The notes under the pieces were generated by a model. It saw only the letters and a program-made list of their open reading frames with translations. It was not told the origin of the DNA and made no database searches. A stretch of DNA of 41,141 nucleotides. It comes from Parcubacteria group bacterium GW2011_GWA2_48_9 (lineage in GTDB: Bacteria > Patescibacteriota > Patescibacteriia > UBA10025). The DNA is taken from contig LCPQ01000010.1 of the NCBI GenBank assembly GCA_001003705.1, positions 66,752 to 107,892 on the forward strand, given 5' to 3'. Of this stretch, positions 1 through 6,686 are shown in pieces (positions within the stretch are counted from its first letter, which is position 1; the number at the start of each line of letters is the position of its first letter). A program made the position numbers and the translations under genes.

Positions 1-265
1 CATGAGCCCTGATGCTCACATTGTTTGTATGACCAAATAGGTCCCGGATAGCTATTTGGAGATCCTTGTCCGTATCATTTTCCACGTAGACTTTTTGGCC
101 GATGCATACACGGCCGGGGTTAACACTGAAGATATCGCCTGCCGCTCTGATGTAGACGGTAACATCACTTGTCGAACTTCCGAGAGGACTATGGAAACAT
201 CCGGACAGTAAAAGCACACCCCCAACTATAGCAGTGATTGTGATGGCTTTCTGATAATTCTTCAT
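1..265 (-). CDS. lipoprotein, N-terminal part only (runs off the window)
   Basis: An open frame of 88 codons runs from ATG at 265 to the window edge with no stop. The N-terminus has a Lys, a hydrophobic stretch and a lipobox (LLLSGC, Cys at about residue 24), so the product is probably exported and lipid-anchored. The mature part begins with a Ser/Thr-rich linker and then beta-rich sequence (VTVYIRAAGD, QKVYVENDTDKDLQIAIRDL). A strong Shine-Dalgarno run (AAGGGGGTGG, about 271-280) lies just upstream of the ATG. A weak promoter (TTGACT, 17 nt, TACATT) is possible near 310-335. I recognise no family, and the rest of the gene is missing. Confidence 0.75.
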   Translation of the reverse strand, partial: MKNYQKAITITAIVGGVLLLSGCFHSPLGSSTSDVTVYIRAAGDIFSVNPGRVCIGQKVYVENDTDKDLQIAIRDLFGHTNNVSIRAH

Positions 266-346
266 CGTTCCACCCCCTTTCGTGTGGGGTTGAATCTATG
301 GCGCAAATGTATACCTAATAAAGCTTATAGTCAAATATACATATGA

Positions 347-377
347 TTGACATACGCTTACATTGCGCTACTATATA
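347..377 (+). promoter_or_regulatory. sigma70-type promoter of the first Nudix gene
   Basis: TTGACA at 347-352 is followed after 16-19 nt by an A/T-rich -10 (TACTAT or TATATA within 369-377). The expected transcription start falls only a few bases before the ATG at 385, so the mRNA would be leaderless or nearly so. No Shine-Dalgarno is present. Confidence 0.6.
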
Positions 378-384
378 AAACGCT

Positions 385-771
385 ATGGCAATTATCGTAG
401 TTTCTGGGCCGGTCATCATAGAAAAAGGCAAAGTGCTCCTGAATAAGCACGGGGATACGACTTTTTGGAAGTTCCCGGGTGGGAGGATTGAGGATTTTAC
501 TGAGCTGTCTCTAGATGAGCACGCAAAGCGGGAAGTCATGGAAGAAATGGGCATAGGCATCGATATTGTACGGTCTTTGAGCACTCTTATGACGAAAAAG
601 GGCGAAGACGTGGTGATATTGGTACATTTCCTTGCGAATCGGATAGGTGAGGTATTCCCTGGTTCGGACATCAGGGAGTGGAAATGGCTGCCGATCAAGA
701 GTCTGCCTGACGATTGTGCACCGAATATCAAGCCGATTATCGAGGAGTGTAAGCGTTTAAAGATAAAGTAA
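385..771 (+). CDS. Nudix hydrolase
   Basis: 128 residues, about the size of a bare Nudix domain. The Nudix box is visible at about residues 33-58: a PGG turn, then the helix REVMEEMGI with the metal-binding Glu residues. The spacing between the GG turn and the REVMEE helix is slightly longer than the GX5EX7REUXEE consensus, so this is a divergent member. The family hydrolyses nucleoside diphosphates linked to another moiety, but the substrate cannot be read from the sequence. It has its own promoter at 347-377 and lies 5 nt before the next gene, with which it is probably cotranscribed. Confidence 0.8.
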   Translation: MAIIVVSGPVIIEKGKVLLNKHGDTTFWKFPGGRIEDFTELSLDEHAKREVMEEMGIGIDIVRSLSTLMTKKGEDVVILVHFLANRIGEVFPGSDIREWKWLPIKSLPDDCAPNIKPIIEECKRLKIK

Positions 772-776
772 GACAT

Positions 777-1070
777 ATGAGCGTAGAAAGCGGACCACAA
801 CCAGATATCGTGTCGAAAAGAACACCTCTTGAGATAATTCAGAGCGCAACATCTTTCGAAGAGCTTTGCCGTCTTATAACTGAACATGAAATATCGATAC
901 CCTCGTCGGCCGTATTTATGACGCCAGAAATGCTTGTAGGAAGGTTACAAGGCGTGAAGAGGGGAGATAGTTTAGATCTGCTGCCGAGATCCGATGGGTT
1001 GCGGGATAAGGCCGCCGAGTTGTTGCAGGGACAGGAGAGACCCGAAAGGGCTGCTAACCCGCCAGCATAA
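777..1070 (+). CDS. short soluble protein of unknown function
   Basis: 97 residues starting with ATG 5 nt after the Nudix stop, so probably in the same transcript, which ends at the terminator at 1113-1146. The centre (about residues 17-85) looks like a small alpha-helical domain with regularly spaced Leu and Ile. The N- and C-termini are polar and rich in Pro, Gly and Ala, probably disordered. There is no signal peptide, membrane segment or recognisable catalytic motif. The frame is open for its full length and a terminator follows, which favours a real gene. Confidence 0.55.
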   Translation: MSVESGPQPDIVSKRTPLEIIQSATSFEELCRLITEHEISIPSSAVFMTPEMLVGRLQGVKRGDSLDLLPRSDGLRDKAAELLQGQERPERAANPPA

Positions 1071-1112
1071 GAGGTGTGTGACGGCATGATCTGAGGACGT
1101 AGAATATAAAGA

Positions 1113-1146
1113 CAACGCATGATGGTTTTGCGTTGCTGTTTTTTGT
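1113..1146 (+). terminator. Rho-independent terminator after the Nudix/unknown gene pair
   Basis: The stem CAACGCA/TGCGTTG is followed by a T run (CTGTTTTTTG). It lies 42 nt behind the stop of the 97-residue gene. Confidence 0.8.
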
Positions 1147-1268
1147 TTATCGGCGATTGGGTACGGCGCAACGCCGGGATTCTTCCCCCGTCATTCGACG
1201 GGGTAAGAAGAACAACGACTGGGTAAGGGCCAGATGACAACCTACATTAATTAACCTACACTATTACT

Positions 1269-2552
1269 ATGATGCTTCAGAAATCGGACAACGAAGTATA
1301 TACAATAATCCAGCACGAGCTTGAGAGACAGCGGCATGTTTTGGAAATGATCCCGTCGGAGAACTTCACGAGCGTGGCAGTGATGGAAGCGCTTGGGACC
1401 GTACTGACCAATAAGTATTCAGAAGGCTACGCGGGCAGGCGATACTACGGAGGTAACCAGTTCATCGATGACGTAGAAACGCTTGCCATCGAGCGAGCAA
1501 AAAAATTGTTCAGTGTCGAACATGCGAATGTCCAGCCGTACTCGGGCTCACCGGCAAATCAGGCCGTGTACTTCGCGTTACTCAACCCCGGCGATACGGT
1601 GCTCGGCATGGAGCTGGCCATGGGAGGACATCTAACTCACGGATACAAGTTAAACTTTTCGGGAAAATATTTTAAGGCTGTATCGTACGGAGTTGATAAG
1701 ACTACACACCGCATTGACTACGATGACGTACGGGAAATAGCGAGGCGAGAAAAACCAAAGATGATTATCGCCGGTGCCACCGCATATCCGCGCGAATTTG
1801 ATTTTAAAAAGTTTGCCGAGATAGCCAGCGAGGTTAACGCGTACTTCCTTGCCGACATTTCTCACGTCACTGGTTTAATTATCGCTGGCGTACACCAGTC
1901 GCCGTTCGAACATGCTGACGTCGTGATGACCACCACGCACAAGACGCTCCGTGGCCCAAGGGGTGCCATGCTGCTAGTTCCAAAGAAGGCAGACCGCCTC
2001 CATGACATCTACCATCCGGCGTCAAAGAAAGATTTAGCCCAACTGATCGACAGTGCCATTATTCCCGGCTTGCAGGGCGGGCCGCACAATCATCAGACGG
2101 CGGCCATTGCCGTGGCAATGAAAGAAGCCATGGAACCGTCGTTCAAAGAGTACGGCCGTCAGGTGGTGAAAAATGCCAAAGTATTGGCTGATTCGCTGAT
2201 TTCGGGCGGTTTGTAGTTGATTACCGGTGGCACCGATAACCATCTTATTCTTGCTGACGTGACTAAGTACGGGGTCAGCGGCAAGCAGGCGGAAGAATTA
2301 CTCGACAGCGTCGGGATTACAGTGAACAAGAACCTCATACCGTTTGATACCCGCAAGCCGCTTGACCCTTCAGGCATACGTTTAGGCACGCCGGCACTCA
2401 CCACGCGAGGTTTCAACGAAGACGAGATGAAACGCATTGGCGGTCTAATTACTGATATTCTAAAAAACCCCGATAACAGTTCTGCCCACGAAACGGTGCG
2501 CAAGGAGGTTAGGGCTATGACTGACGCGCATTCGCTGTATCCTGAACTATGA
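1269..2552 (+). CDS. glyA: serine hydroxymethyltransferase, interrupted by an in-frame UAG
   Basis: Serine hydroxymethyltransferase interconverts serine and glycine with tetrahydrofolate and feeds one-carbon units to the folD product downstream. Read through its internal stop the frame gives 427 residues, the normal family length. Visible hallmarks are IPSENFTS, the substrate/PLP-binding segment around the [13 protein letters not shown] motif, and the PLP lysine in [12 protein letters not shown] (about residue 225). Codon 316 (2214-2216) is TAG, between SGGL and LITGGTDNH. Homology continues in the same frame to the C-terminus ([23 protein letters not shown]), so there is no frameshift, only one codon. 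Homologues carry varied polar residues here, and Gln, Lys or Arg would each be one base change from TAG. There is no Shine-Dalgarno before the ATG. The stop overlaps the folD start (ATGA). Either the gene is a recent pseudogene or the UAG is read as an amino acid. Confidence 0.9.
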
Positions 2553-3382
2553 AGCTAATAGACGGGAAAAAGCTCGCTAGGACTATCCGGAAAAAAATAA
2601 CTGCCAACATCGCAGGAATGTTCCATGTGCCGGGACTCGCCATCATTCTCGTCGGAGATGATCCGGCATCACATACCTACGTCGGGTTAAAAGAAGAAGC
2701 TGCGGCAGAGGTTGGTGTGCATTTTGAAAAATTTTTGTATCCCGCTGACATCGAGCAGTCAGCGGTGGTACGACGCATTGAAGAATTAAACACGCGCGAG
2801 GATATCCATGGCATCGTAGTTCAGTTGCCATTGCCGGCTGGATTGGATACCGACGCGATCATTGAGACCATAACGCCAGAAAAAGACGTCGACGGCTTCC
2901 ATCCAGTGAACAAAAAAATGATTCAGGAGGGGAATGTGCGCATGGCTCCGGCGCTCGTGAAAAGCATCCTCGAGTTGATTTCGTCTACCGGATTTTCTTA
3001 CGATCATGCGCACGCAGCCATTCTCGCAAATAGCGGGACGTTCGCCGATCCACTGTCCATGTTTCTTTCTAAGCGTGAAATGGACGTTTCGATTATTCTT
3101 CCGCCATTTACCGACTACCAAACTAAGACACGCGACGCCGATCTCGTAATAGTCGCCATAGGCCGGTCTGGATTCCTGAAAGGTGATGTGGTGAAAGAGG
3201 GCGCCGTACTGATAGACGTCGGTTTTAATCACACGGCGGAAGGGGTTACTGGAGACATAGATGCCGAGTCCGTCGGGCATGTTACCGGCTGGCTCACTCC
3301 TGTGCCGGGAGGCGTTGGGCCTATGACGGTAGCGATGCTTCTAGCGAATACGGTTGAAGCGTGTAAGCTCCAAATAACATGA
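2549..3382 (+). CDS. folD: FolD-family methylenetetrahydrofolate dehydrogenase/cyclohydrolase with eroded motifs
   Basis: 277 residues, the usual FolD length. FolD normally oxidises methylene-THF to methenyl-THF with NADP and then hydrolyses it to formyl-THF. The folate-side motifs are intact: TYVGLKEEAA with the catalytic Tyr and Lys, VQLPLP, EKDVDGFHP and the C-terminal TPVPGGVGPMT. Two other family signatures are lost. The PCTPxG segment reads APALVKSIL, and the dinucleotide-binding GxSxxVGxP segment reads LANSGTFADPLS. The cyclohydrolase residues therefore look retained while NADP binding is doubtful. The start overlaps the glyA stop and the stop overlaps the next start, which indicates tight translational coupling. 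Confidence 0.88.
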   Translation: MKLIDGKKLARTIRKKITANIAGMFHVPGLAIILVGDDPASHTYVGLKEEAAAEVGVHFEKFLYPADIEQSAVVRRIEELNTREDIHGIVVQLPLPAGLDTDAIIETITPEKDVDGFHPVNKKMIQEGNVRMAPALVKSILELISSTGFSYDHAHAAILANSGTFADPLSMFLSKREMDVSIILPPFTDYQTKTRDADLVIVAIGRSGFLKGDVVKEGAVLIDVGFNHTAEGVTGDIDAESVGHVTGWLTPVPGGVGPMTVAMLLANTVEACKLQIT

Positions 3383-3900
3383 AAAAACAATACCGCTACT
3401 GCCCGATATGTGCTACAAAGTTCGTTCTCAGGCAGCTATATGACGAGAAACAGCTGGTATGTCCGAAATGCGGCTATATTTTCTGGCAAAACGCCAAGCC
3501 GGCAGTCTGCGGTTTCATTATCCGAGGGAACACTATACTTTTGGTACGTCGAGCGGTTCCTCCGGCCACCGGGACCTGGGACGTACCCGGAGGATTTGTG
3601 AAAGAACATGAACATCCGGAAAAAGCGATGGTGCGCGAATTACAGGAAGAGCTCGGCGTCAGAGCTACTGTAAAAGGTTTCTTTGGATTCTATATGGATC
3701 TCTACGGGGGGCACAACGGACCGACGAGTGCCGTGCTGAATATTTACTATCTTGTTTCTTTGCCTCCATCAGCCCGTCTCCAGCCTACAGATGATATTTC
3801 CGACGCGCGCTGGTTTTCACTTTCTCGTCTGCCGAAACATATTAGTTTCAAGCATATTCATGAAGCGATTAGAGATTGGAAGCGGGGGAAGAAAGAATAA
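3379..3900 (+). CDS. Nudix hydrolase with N-terminal zinc ribbon
   Basis: 173 residues. An N-terminal zinc ribbon (CPIC, 17 residues, then CPKC, residues 8-34) precedes a Nudix domain with a perfect box: GGFVKEHEHPEKAMVRELQE continuing into ELGV, about residues 70-93. The arrangement resembles NADH pyrophosphatase-type proteins such as NudC, but the NudC specificity motif is not evident, so the substrate is left open. It is the third gene of the glyA-folD unit, with an ATGA overlap. The operon ends in the composite terminator at 3903-4031. Confidence 0.85.
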   Translation: MKKQYRYCPICATKFVLRQLYDEKQLVCPKCGYIFWQNAKPAVCGFIIRGNTILLVRRAVPPATGTWDVPGGFVKEHEHPEKAMVRELQEELGVRATVKGFFGFYMDLYGGHNGPTSAVLNIYYLVSLPPSARLQPTDDISDARWFSLSRLPKHISFKHIHEAIRDWKRGKKE

Positions 3901-3902
3901 CT

Positions 3903-4031
3903 AAAAAACGCCCCACCACGATCTACTCCTTGTCATTCCGAACTTGTTTCAGAATATAAGCATTATTGCTGCAGACAAGCGAGATCCTGAATCAAGTTCA
4001 GGATGACAAGAAGAGAGGTGGGGCGTTTTTT
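3903..4031. terminator. large bidirectional terminator with a nested palindromic repeat
   Basis: The outer arms AAAAAACGCCCCACC (3903-3917) and GGTGGGGCGTTTTTT (4017-4031) are perfect inverted repeats with A/T tails on both sides, so they can end transcription from the Nudix gene (+) and the Asn-Thr protein (-). Inside lies a second inverted repeat, with arms at 3929-3955 and 3984-4010. The right arm contains its own palindrome (ATCCTGAA, 5 nt, TTCAGGAT). The inner part resembles a dispersed repeat common in bacterial intergenic regions (TCATTC..GAACTTGTTTCAG). Confidence 0.8.
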
Positions 4032-4040
4032 AAAATCGTA

Positions 4041-5066
4041 TTAAAGCGTTCCGGTGCCGTTCGGGTTGTAACCGTTCAACACTTCCGTGCCATCATTGAA
4101 TCCGTCGCCATCAGTGTCAGCGACATTCGGATTTGTTCCGTAACTTGTCTCTTGTTGATTTGTTAACCCGTCGTTATCCGGATCCGCCGATACATTGCTA
4201 TTTGAGAGTACGCCAGAGCCGTTCGGGTTAAACCCGTTATCAACTTCGACGCCATCCTTGAATCCGTCACCGTCTGTGTCGGGGTTATTAGGATTCGTTC
4301 CGTAGATCGCTTCCCTGGCATCTGTCAGCCCGTCATTGTCACGGTCGAGACTGGCTGTATTGGTAATGGCGTTCGTATTGACGGTATTGGTGTTCAGGTT
4401 ACCCGTGTTCGTATTGAAGTTTGTGGTGTTAGTATTCAGAATATTGGCATTCAACTGGTTCGTATTCACTTGGTTTGTATTCCCGGAAGCGTTTGTATTG
4501 CCAAACAGCGAATTTTCAATGCCTGTGTTTGTGTTGCCGGTATTCGTGTTGAAGTTGCCGTTAAATGTGTTGGTCGGTGCATTGATTGAGTTCGTCAGGA
4601 AATTGGTCGGAGGAACGTTCGTGTTCACCGTATTTGTCGTCTGGTTGGTCTGGTTGGATGTCGCGTTGTTTGACTTATTCATGTTATTCAGAACGACTGC
4701 AGCTGCCGCGACGAGCACCGCTACCACGAATAGTATAATAACTATAACGATGATTTTCTTCTTTCCTCCTCCAGCCGGCTCCATCAAAGGCACACCCCCC
4801 ATTGTTTGGGGAGGGGTCGGGACTTGTCCGAGTGATTGCATAACGTCCTCTTGCGAGGGTGCCACATTCGGGGCTCCACCGACCTTAGGTCGCCAGGGAC
4901 CCCAATCTTTCGGGGGTTGTGCTGTTGCCATTGGCTGTACCGGGGCAGCTGGCGGAGCGTATGGTTGCTGTGGAAAACGGGAGGCTAGCGGCTGTGGGGG
5001 AGTCGGCATGCTCGGTGGCGGGATCATTGGTTCTTGGGGCTGGCGAGGCTGGACGTTTTCAAACAT
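4041..5066 (-). CDS. single-pass surface protein with Asn-Thr repeats and TSP3 calcium repeats
   Basis: 341 residues. Residues 1-100 are rich in Pro and Gln and lack a signal peptide, so they should lie in the cytoplasm. GGGKKK and one strong membrane helix follow (about 104-126). Residues 130-240 are almost only Asn and Thr (NTNT-type), a probable flexible spacer. The C-terminus has four DxDxDG-type thrombospondin type 3 calcium motifs in two pairs (DRDNDGLTD, DTDGDGFKD, DPDNDGLTN, DTDGDGFND). Such TSP3 pairs are typical of extracellular proteins of Patescibacteria. The gene converges on the glyA operon. A -10 (TATACT, near 5102) with a weak -35 lies upstream, and there is no SD. The function is unknown; attachment or stalk-like display is plausible. 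Confidence 0.85.
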   Translation of the reverse strand: MFENVQPRQPQEPMIPPPSMPTPPQPLASRFPQQPYAPPAAPVQPMATAQPPKDWGPWRPKVGGAPNVAPSQEDVMQSLGQVPTPPQTMGGVPLMEPAGGGKKKIIVIVIILFVVAVLVAAAAVVLNNMNKSNNATSNQTNQTTNTVNTNVPPTNFLTNSINAPTNTFNGNFNTNTGNTNTGIENSLFGNTNASGNTNQVNTNQLNANILNTNTTNFNTNTGNLNTNTVNTNAITNTASLDRDNDGLTDAREAIYGTNPNNPDTDGDGFKDGVEVDNGFNPNGSGVLSNSNVSADPDNDGLTNQQETSYGTNPNVADTDGDGFNDGTEVLNGYNPNGTGTL

Positions 5067-5135
5067 ATGAGGTATGTATTACGGAATTGAATAATGATAG
5101 TATACAATAAATACGAAGGGTTGAGAAGGTCGAAG

Positions 5136-5170
5136 TTAGCCTAGAGCCAAGAGTTTAGGACTGTAAGCCA
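5136..5170. repeat. 7-nt-period tract between the Asn-Thr protein and ychF
   Basis: Five 7-nt units starting at 5136, 5143, 5150, 5157 and 5164 (ttagcct, agagcca, agagttt, aggactg, taagcca) share AG-rich cores. It belongs with the other period tracts described in the findings. Confidence 0.45.
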
Positions 5171-5205
5171 GACGGGATAGACCTCAGCAATATAGTATTT
5201 CACAT

Positions 5206-6258
5206 ATGTCATTTTCTATAGGGATTGTCGGACTGCCAAATGTCGGGAAATCAACACTTTTTAAAGCACTGACAAAACGTCAGGTGGACGCGTCTAATTT
5301 TCCATTTTGCACTATAGACCCGAATGTCGGCAATGTTGCCGTGCCCGATGATCGGTTGCAGAAACTTACCGATGTGTATCAATCGAAAAAAGTTGTTTCT
5401 ACAATAGTCGAATTTGTCGATATTGCTGGGTTGGTCAAGGATGCCCACAAGGGCGAAGGTTTGGGCAATGCTTTTTTGTCACACATTCGATCAGTGGATG
5501 CCATTTGCTAGGTTGTGCGCAAATTCTCCGACCCGAACGTCGTCCATGTAGCCGGCGCCGTGAATCCTTCAGAGGACCAGCAGACAATTAACTTGGAGCT
5601 CACTTTTGCCGATTTAGCGTTGATTGAAAAACGGAGAGCGGACGTCGAAGCAAAGGCGCGCAGCGGCGATGCGGAATCGGCCGTACAATTGAAAATTTTT
5701 CAAAAAGCACGAGCGGCACTTGACGCTGGCACGTTGCTTTCACGGATTACCTGGACGGAAGATGAAGGCGCCCTGCTCCGCCCGATGCAGCTGCTTACTA
5801 TGAAACCCATGCTGTACGTTTTAAACGTCGATGAGGGAGAGGCGACGAAAGAAACGTCCGGCTACCTACCTATTAGCGCAAAGATTGAAGCAGAACTTTC
5901 AGAAATGCCCCCGGAAGAAGCGCAGGAATACCTCATCTCCATGGGTTTGTCGTCGACGGGACTTGATAGATTAATTGTCGCGTCATACAAGCTGCTGGGT
6001 CTTATCACCTTTTTCACCGCCGGCCCGAAGGAAGCTCACGCGTGGACACTAAAAAATGGTGCCACGGCTCCTGAAGCTGCCGGTGTCGTCCATTCCGATT
6101 TCCAGAAAGGTTTTATCCGCGCTGAAATAGCCAGATGGCAGGATATCGTCGAGCTTGGAGGCGAAACGGGAGCCAAGGCAAAAGGTAAGGTTCGGACCGA
6201 GGGCAAAGACTACATCATGCAGGACGGCGACGTCGCGTACTTCTTGGCATCTGCCTAA
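5206..6258 (+). CDS. ychF: YchF/OLA1 family ATPase, interrupted by an in-frame UAG
   Basis: Read through, the frame gives 350 residues, close to the normal YchF length. YchF is an Obg-related P-loop ATPase that associates with ribosomes. Visible motifs are the Walker [10 protein letters not shown] (8-16), [10 protein letters not shown], the G3 region [17 protein letters not shown], a NVDE segment in the G4 region, and the C-terminal TGS-like domain ([32 protein letters not shown]). Codon 102 (5509-5511) is TAG inside DAIC-stop-VVRKF. Many bacterial homologues read DAICQVVRCF, so Gln (CAG) is the expected residue. Homology continues in the same frame with no indel. No SD precedes the ATG; a -10-like TATAGT is at about 5191-5196. 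Confidence 0.9.
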
Positions 6259-6273
6259 TAAGGGCTGTATACT
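6244..6273 (+). promoter_or_regulatory. promoter at the end of ychF
   Basis: TTGGCA (6244-6249), 18 nt, TATACT (6268-6273). It drives a short unit that holds a small SD-led frame and ends in the terminator at 6653-6686. Confidence 0.55.
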
Positions 6274-6334
6274 AAAGTAACATAGTACCGTATACAACAC
6301 GCCTCACTCATTGTGCGAAGGGAGGATTATCTTT

Positions 6335-6499
6335 TTGGCTAGATCATCCAGCAACAGAGACCACAATTGGGGTGGCTTATGGCGCAGGCTGTTACGCCGT
6401 ATGACAACACCCCCATCATCTCAACGGCCAGTTTTTGGCGGAAAGGTAGATACGTATGTTCCCGCGACGGCACTTCATCGAAACGTCAAAACAGGTTGA
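6335..6499 (+). CDS. possible small basic protein, TTG start
   Basis: A 54-residue frame starting at TTG, preceded by GGGAGGATTATCTT, a good Shine-Dalgarno with about 9 nt spacing. A promoter lies 65 nt upstream and the next strong terminator is at 6653. The protein is basic, with a WRRLLRR cluster near residue 18, and has no recognisable family. The TTG start and short length make it uncertain. Promoter, SD and terminator together are the main support. Confidence 0.35.
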   Translation: MARSSSNRDHNWGGLWRRLLRRMTTPPSSQRPVFGGKVDTYVPATALHRNVKTG

Positions 6500-6528
6500 G
6501 AAAGGTCTCGCAACCACGTCCGGGCTCT

Positions 6529-6593
6529 ATGCCTGATTGGAGGTGATCCTATCTATCACAGGGCTGACCCCCCTGTCCTTCCGGGTCAGGCAT
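6529..6593 (+). ncRNA. structured RNA element with mutually exclusive stems
   Basis: In the transcript behind the 54-residue frame, ATGCCTGA (6529-6536) can pair with TCAGGCAT (6586-6593). CTGACCC (6564-6570) can instead pair with GGGTCAG (6583-6589). The two stems share 6586-6589 and cannot form together. A third small stem, GTGAT/ATCAC (6543-6547 with 6555-6559), covers a very strong SD-like sequence (GGAGGTGATC, 6539-6548) that has no good start codon behind it. A Rho-independent terminator follows at 6653. This could be a switch or a small RNA; no known RNA family was recognised. Confidence 0.3.
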
Positions 6594-6652
6594 GACCGAT
6601 CCGGACTGTACATCTTCGAAAGGGGTGATGCATTTTCGCTAAGTATACGTAT

Positions 6653-6686
6653 GAGCTGATCTGGCTGCGCCGGATCAGCTTTTTCT
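6653..6686 (+). terminator. terminator of the 6.3-6.7 kb unit
   Basis: AGCTGATC pairs with GATCAGCT around a 10-nt loop and is followed by TTTTTC. The T run is on the plus side only, which indicates that something is transcribed on the plus strand upstream. It overlaps the 3' end of the convergent methylase gene. Confidence 0.75.

Noticed and set aside
1146-1268. A riboswitch before glyA
   Set aside because: A CCCCGTC/GACGGGG hairpin is present, but no conserved core of the glycine, tetrahydrofolate or SAM riboswitches could be found.
2549-3900. UGA as glycine, as in Gracilibacteria or SR1
   Set aside because: UGA ends many genes at the expected length (folD, uvrC, several others) and forms ATGA overlaps. 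No conserved gene has an internal UGA.
4336-5070. A 244-residue plus-strand protein opposite the Asn-Thr protein
   Set aside because: Its Val/Phe/Leu-rich composition is the mirror of the Asn-Thr codons on the minus strand, which has the clear domain structure.
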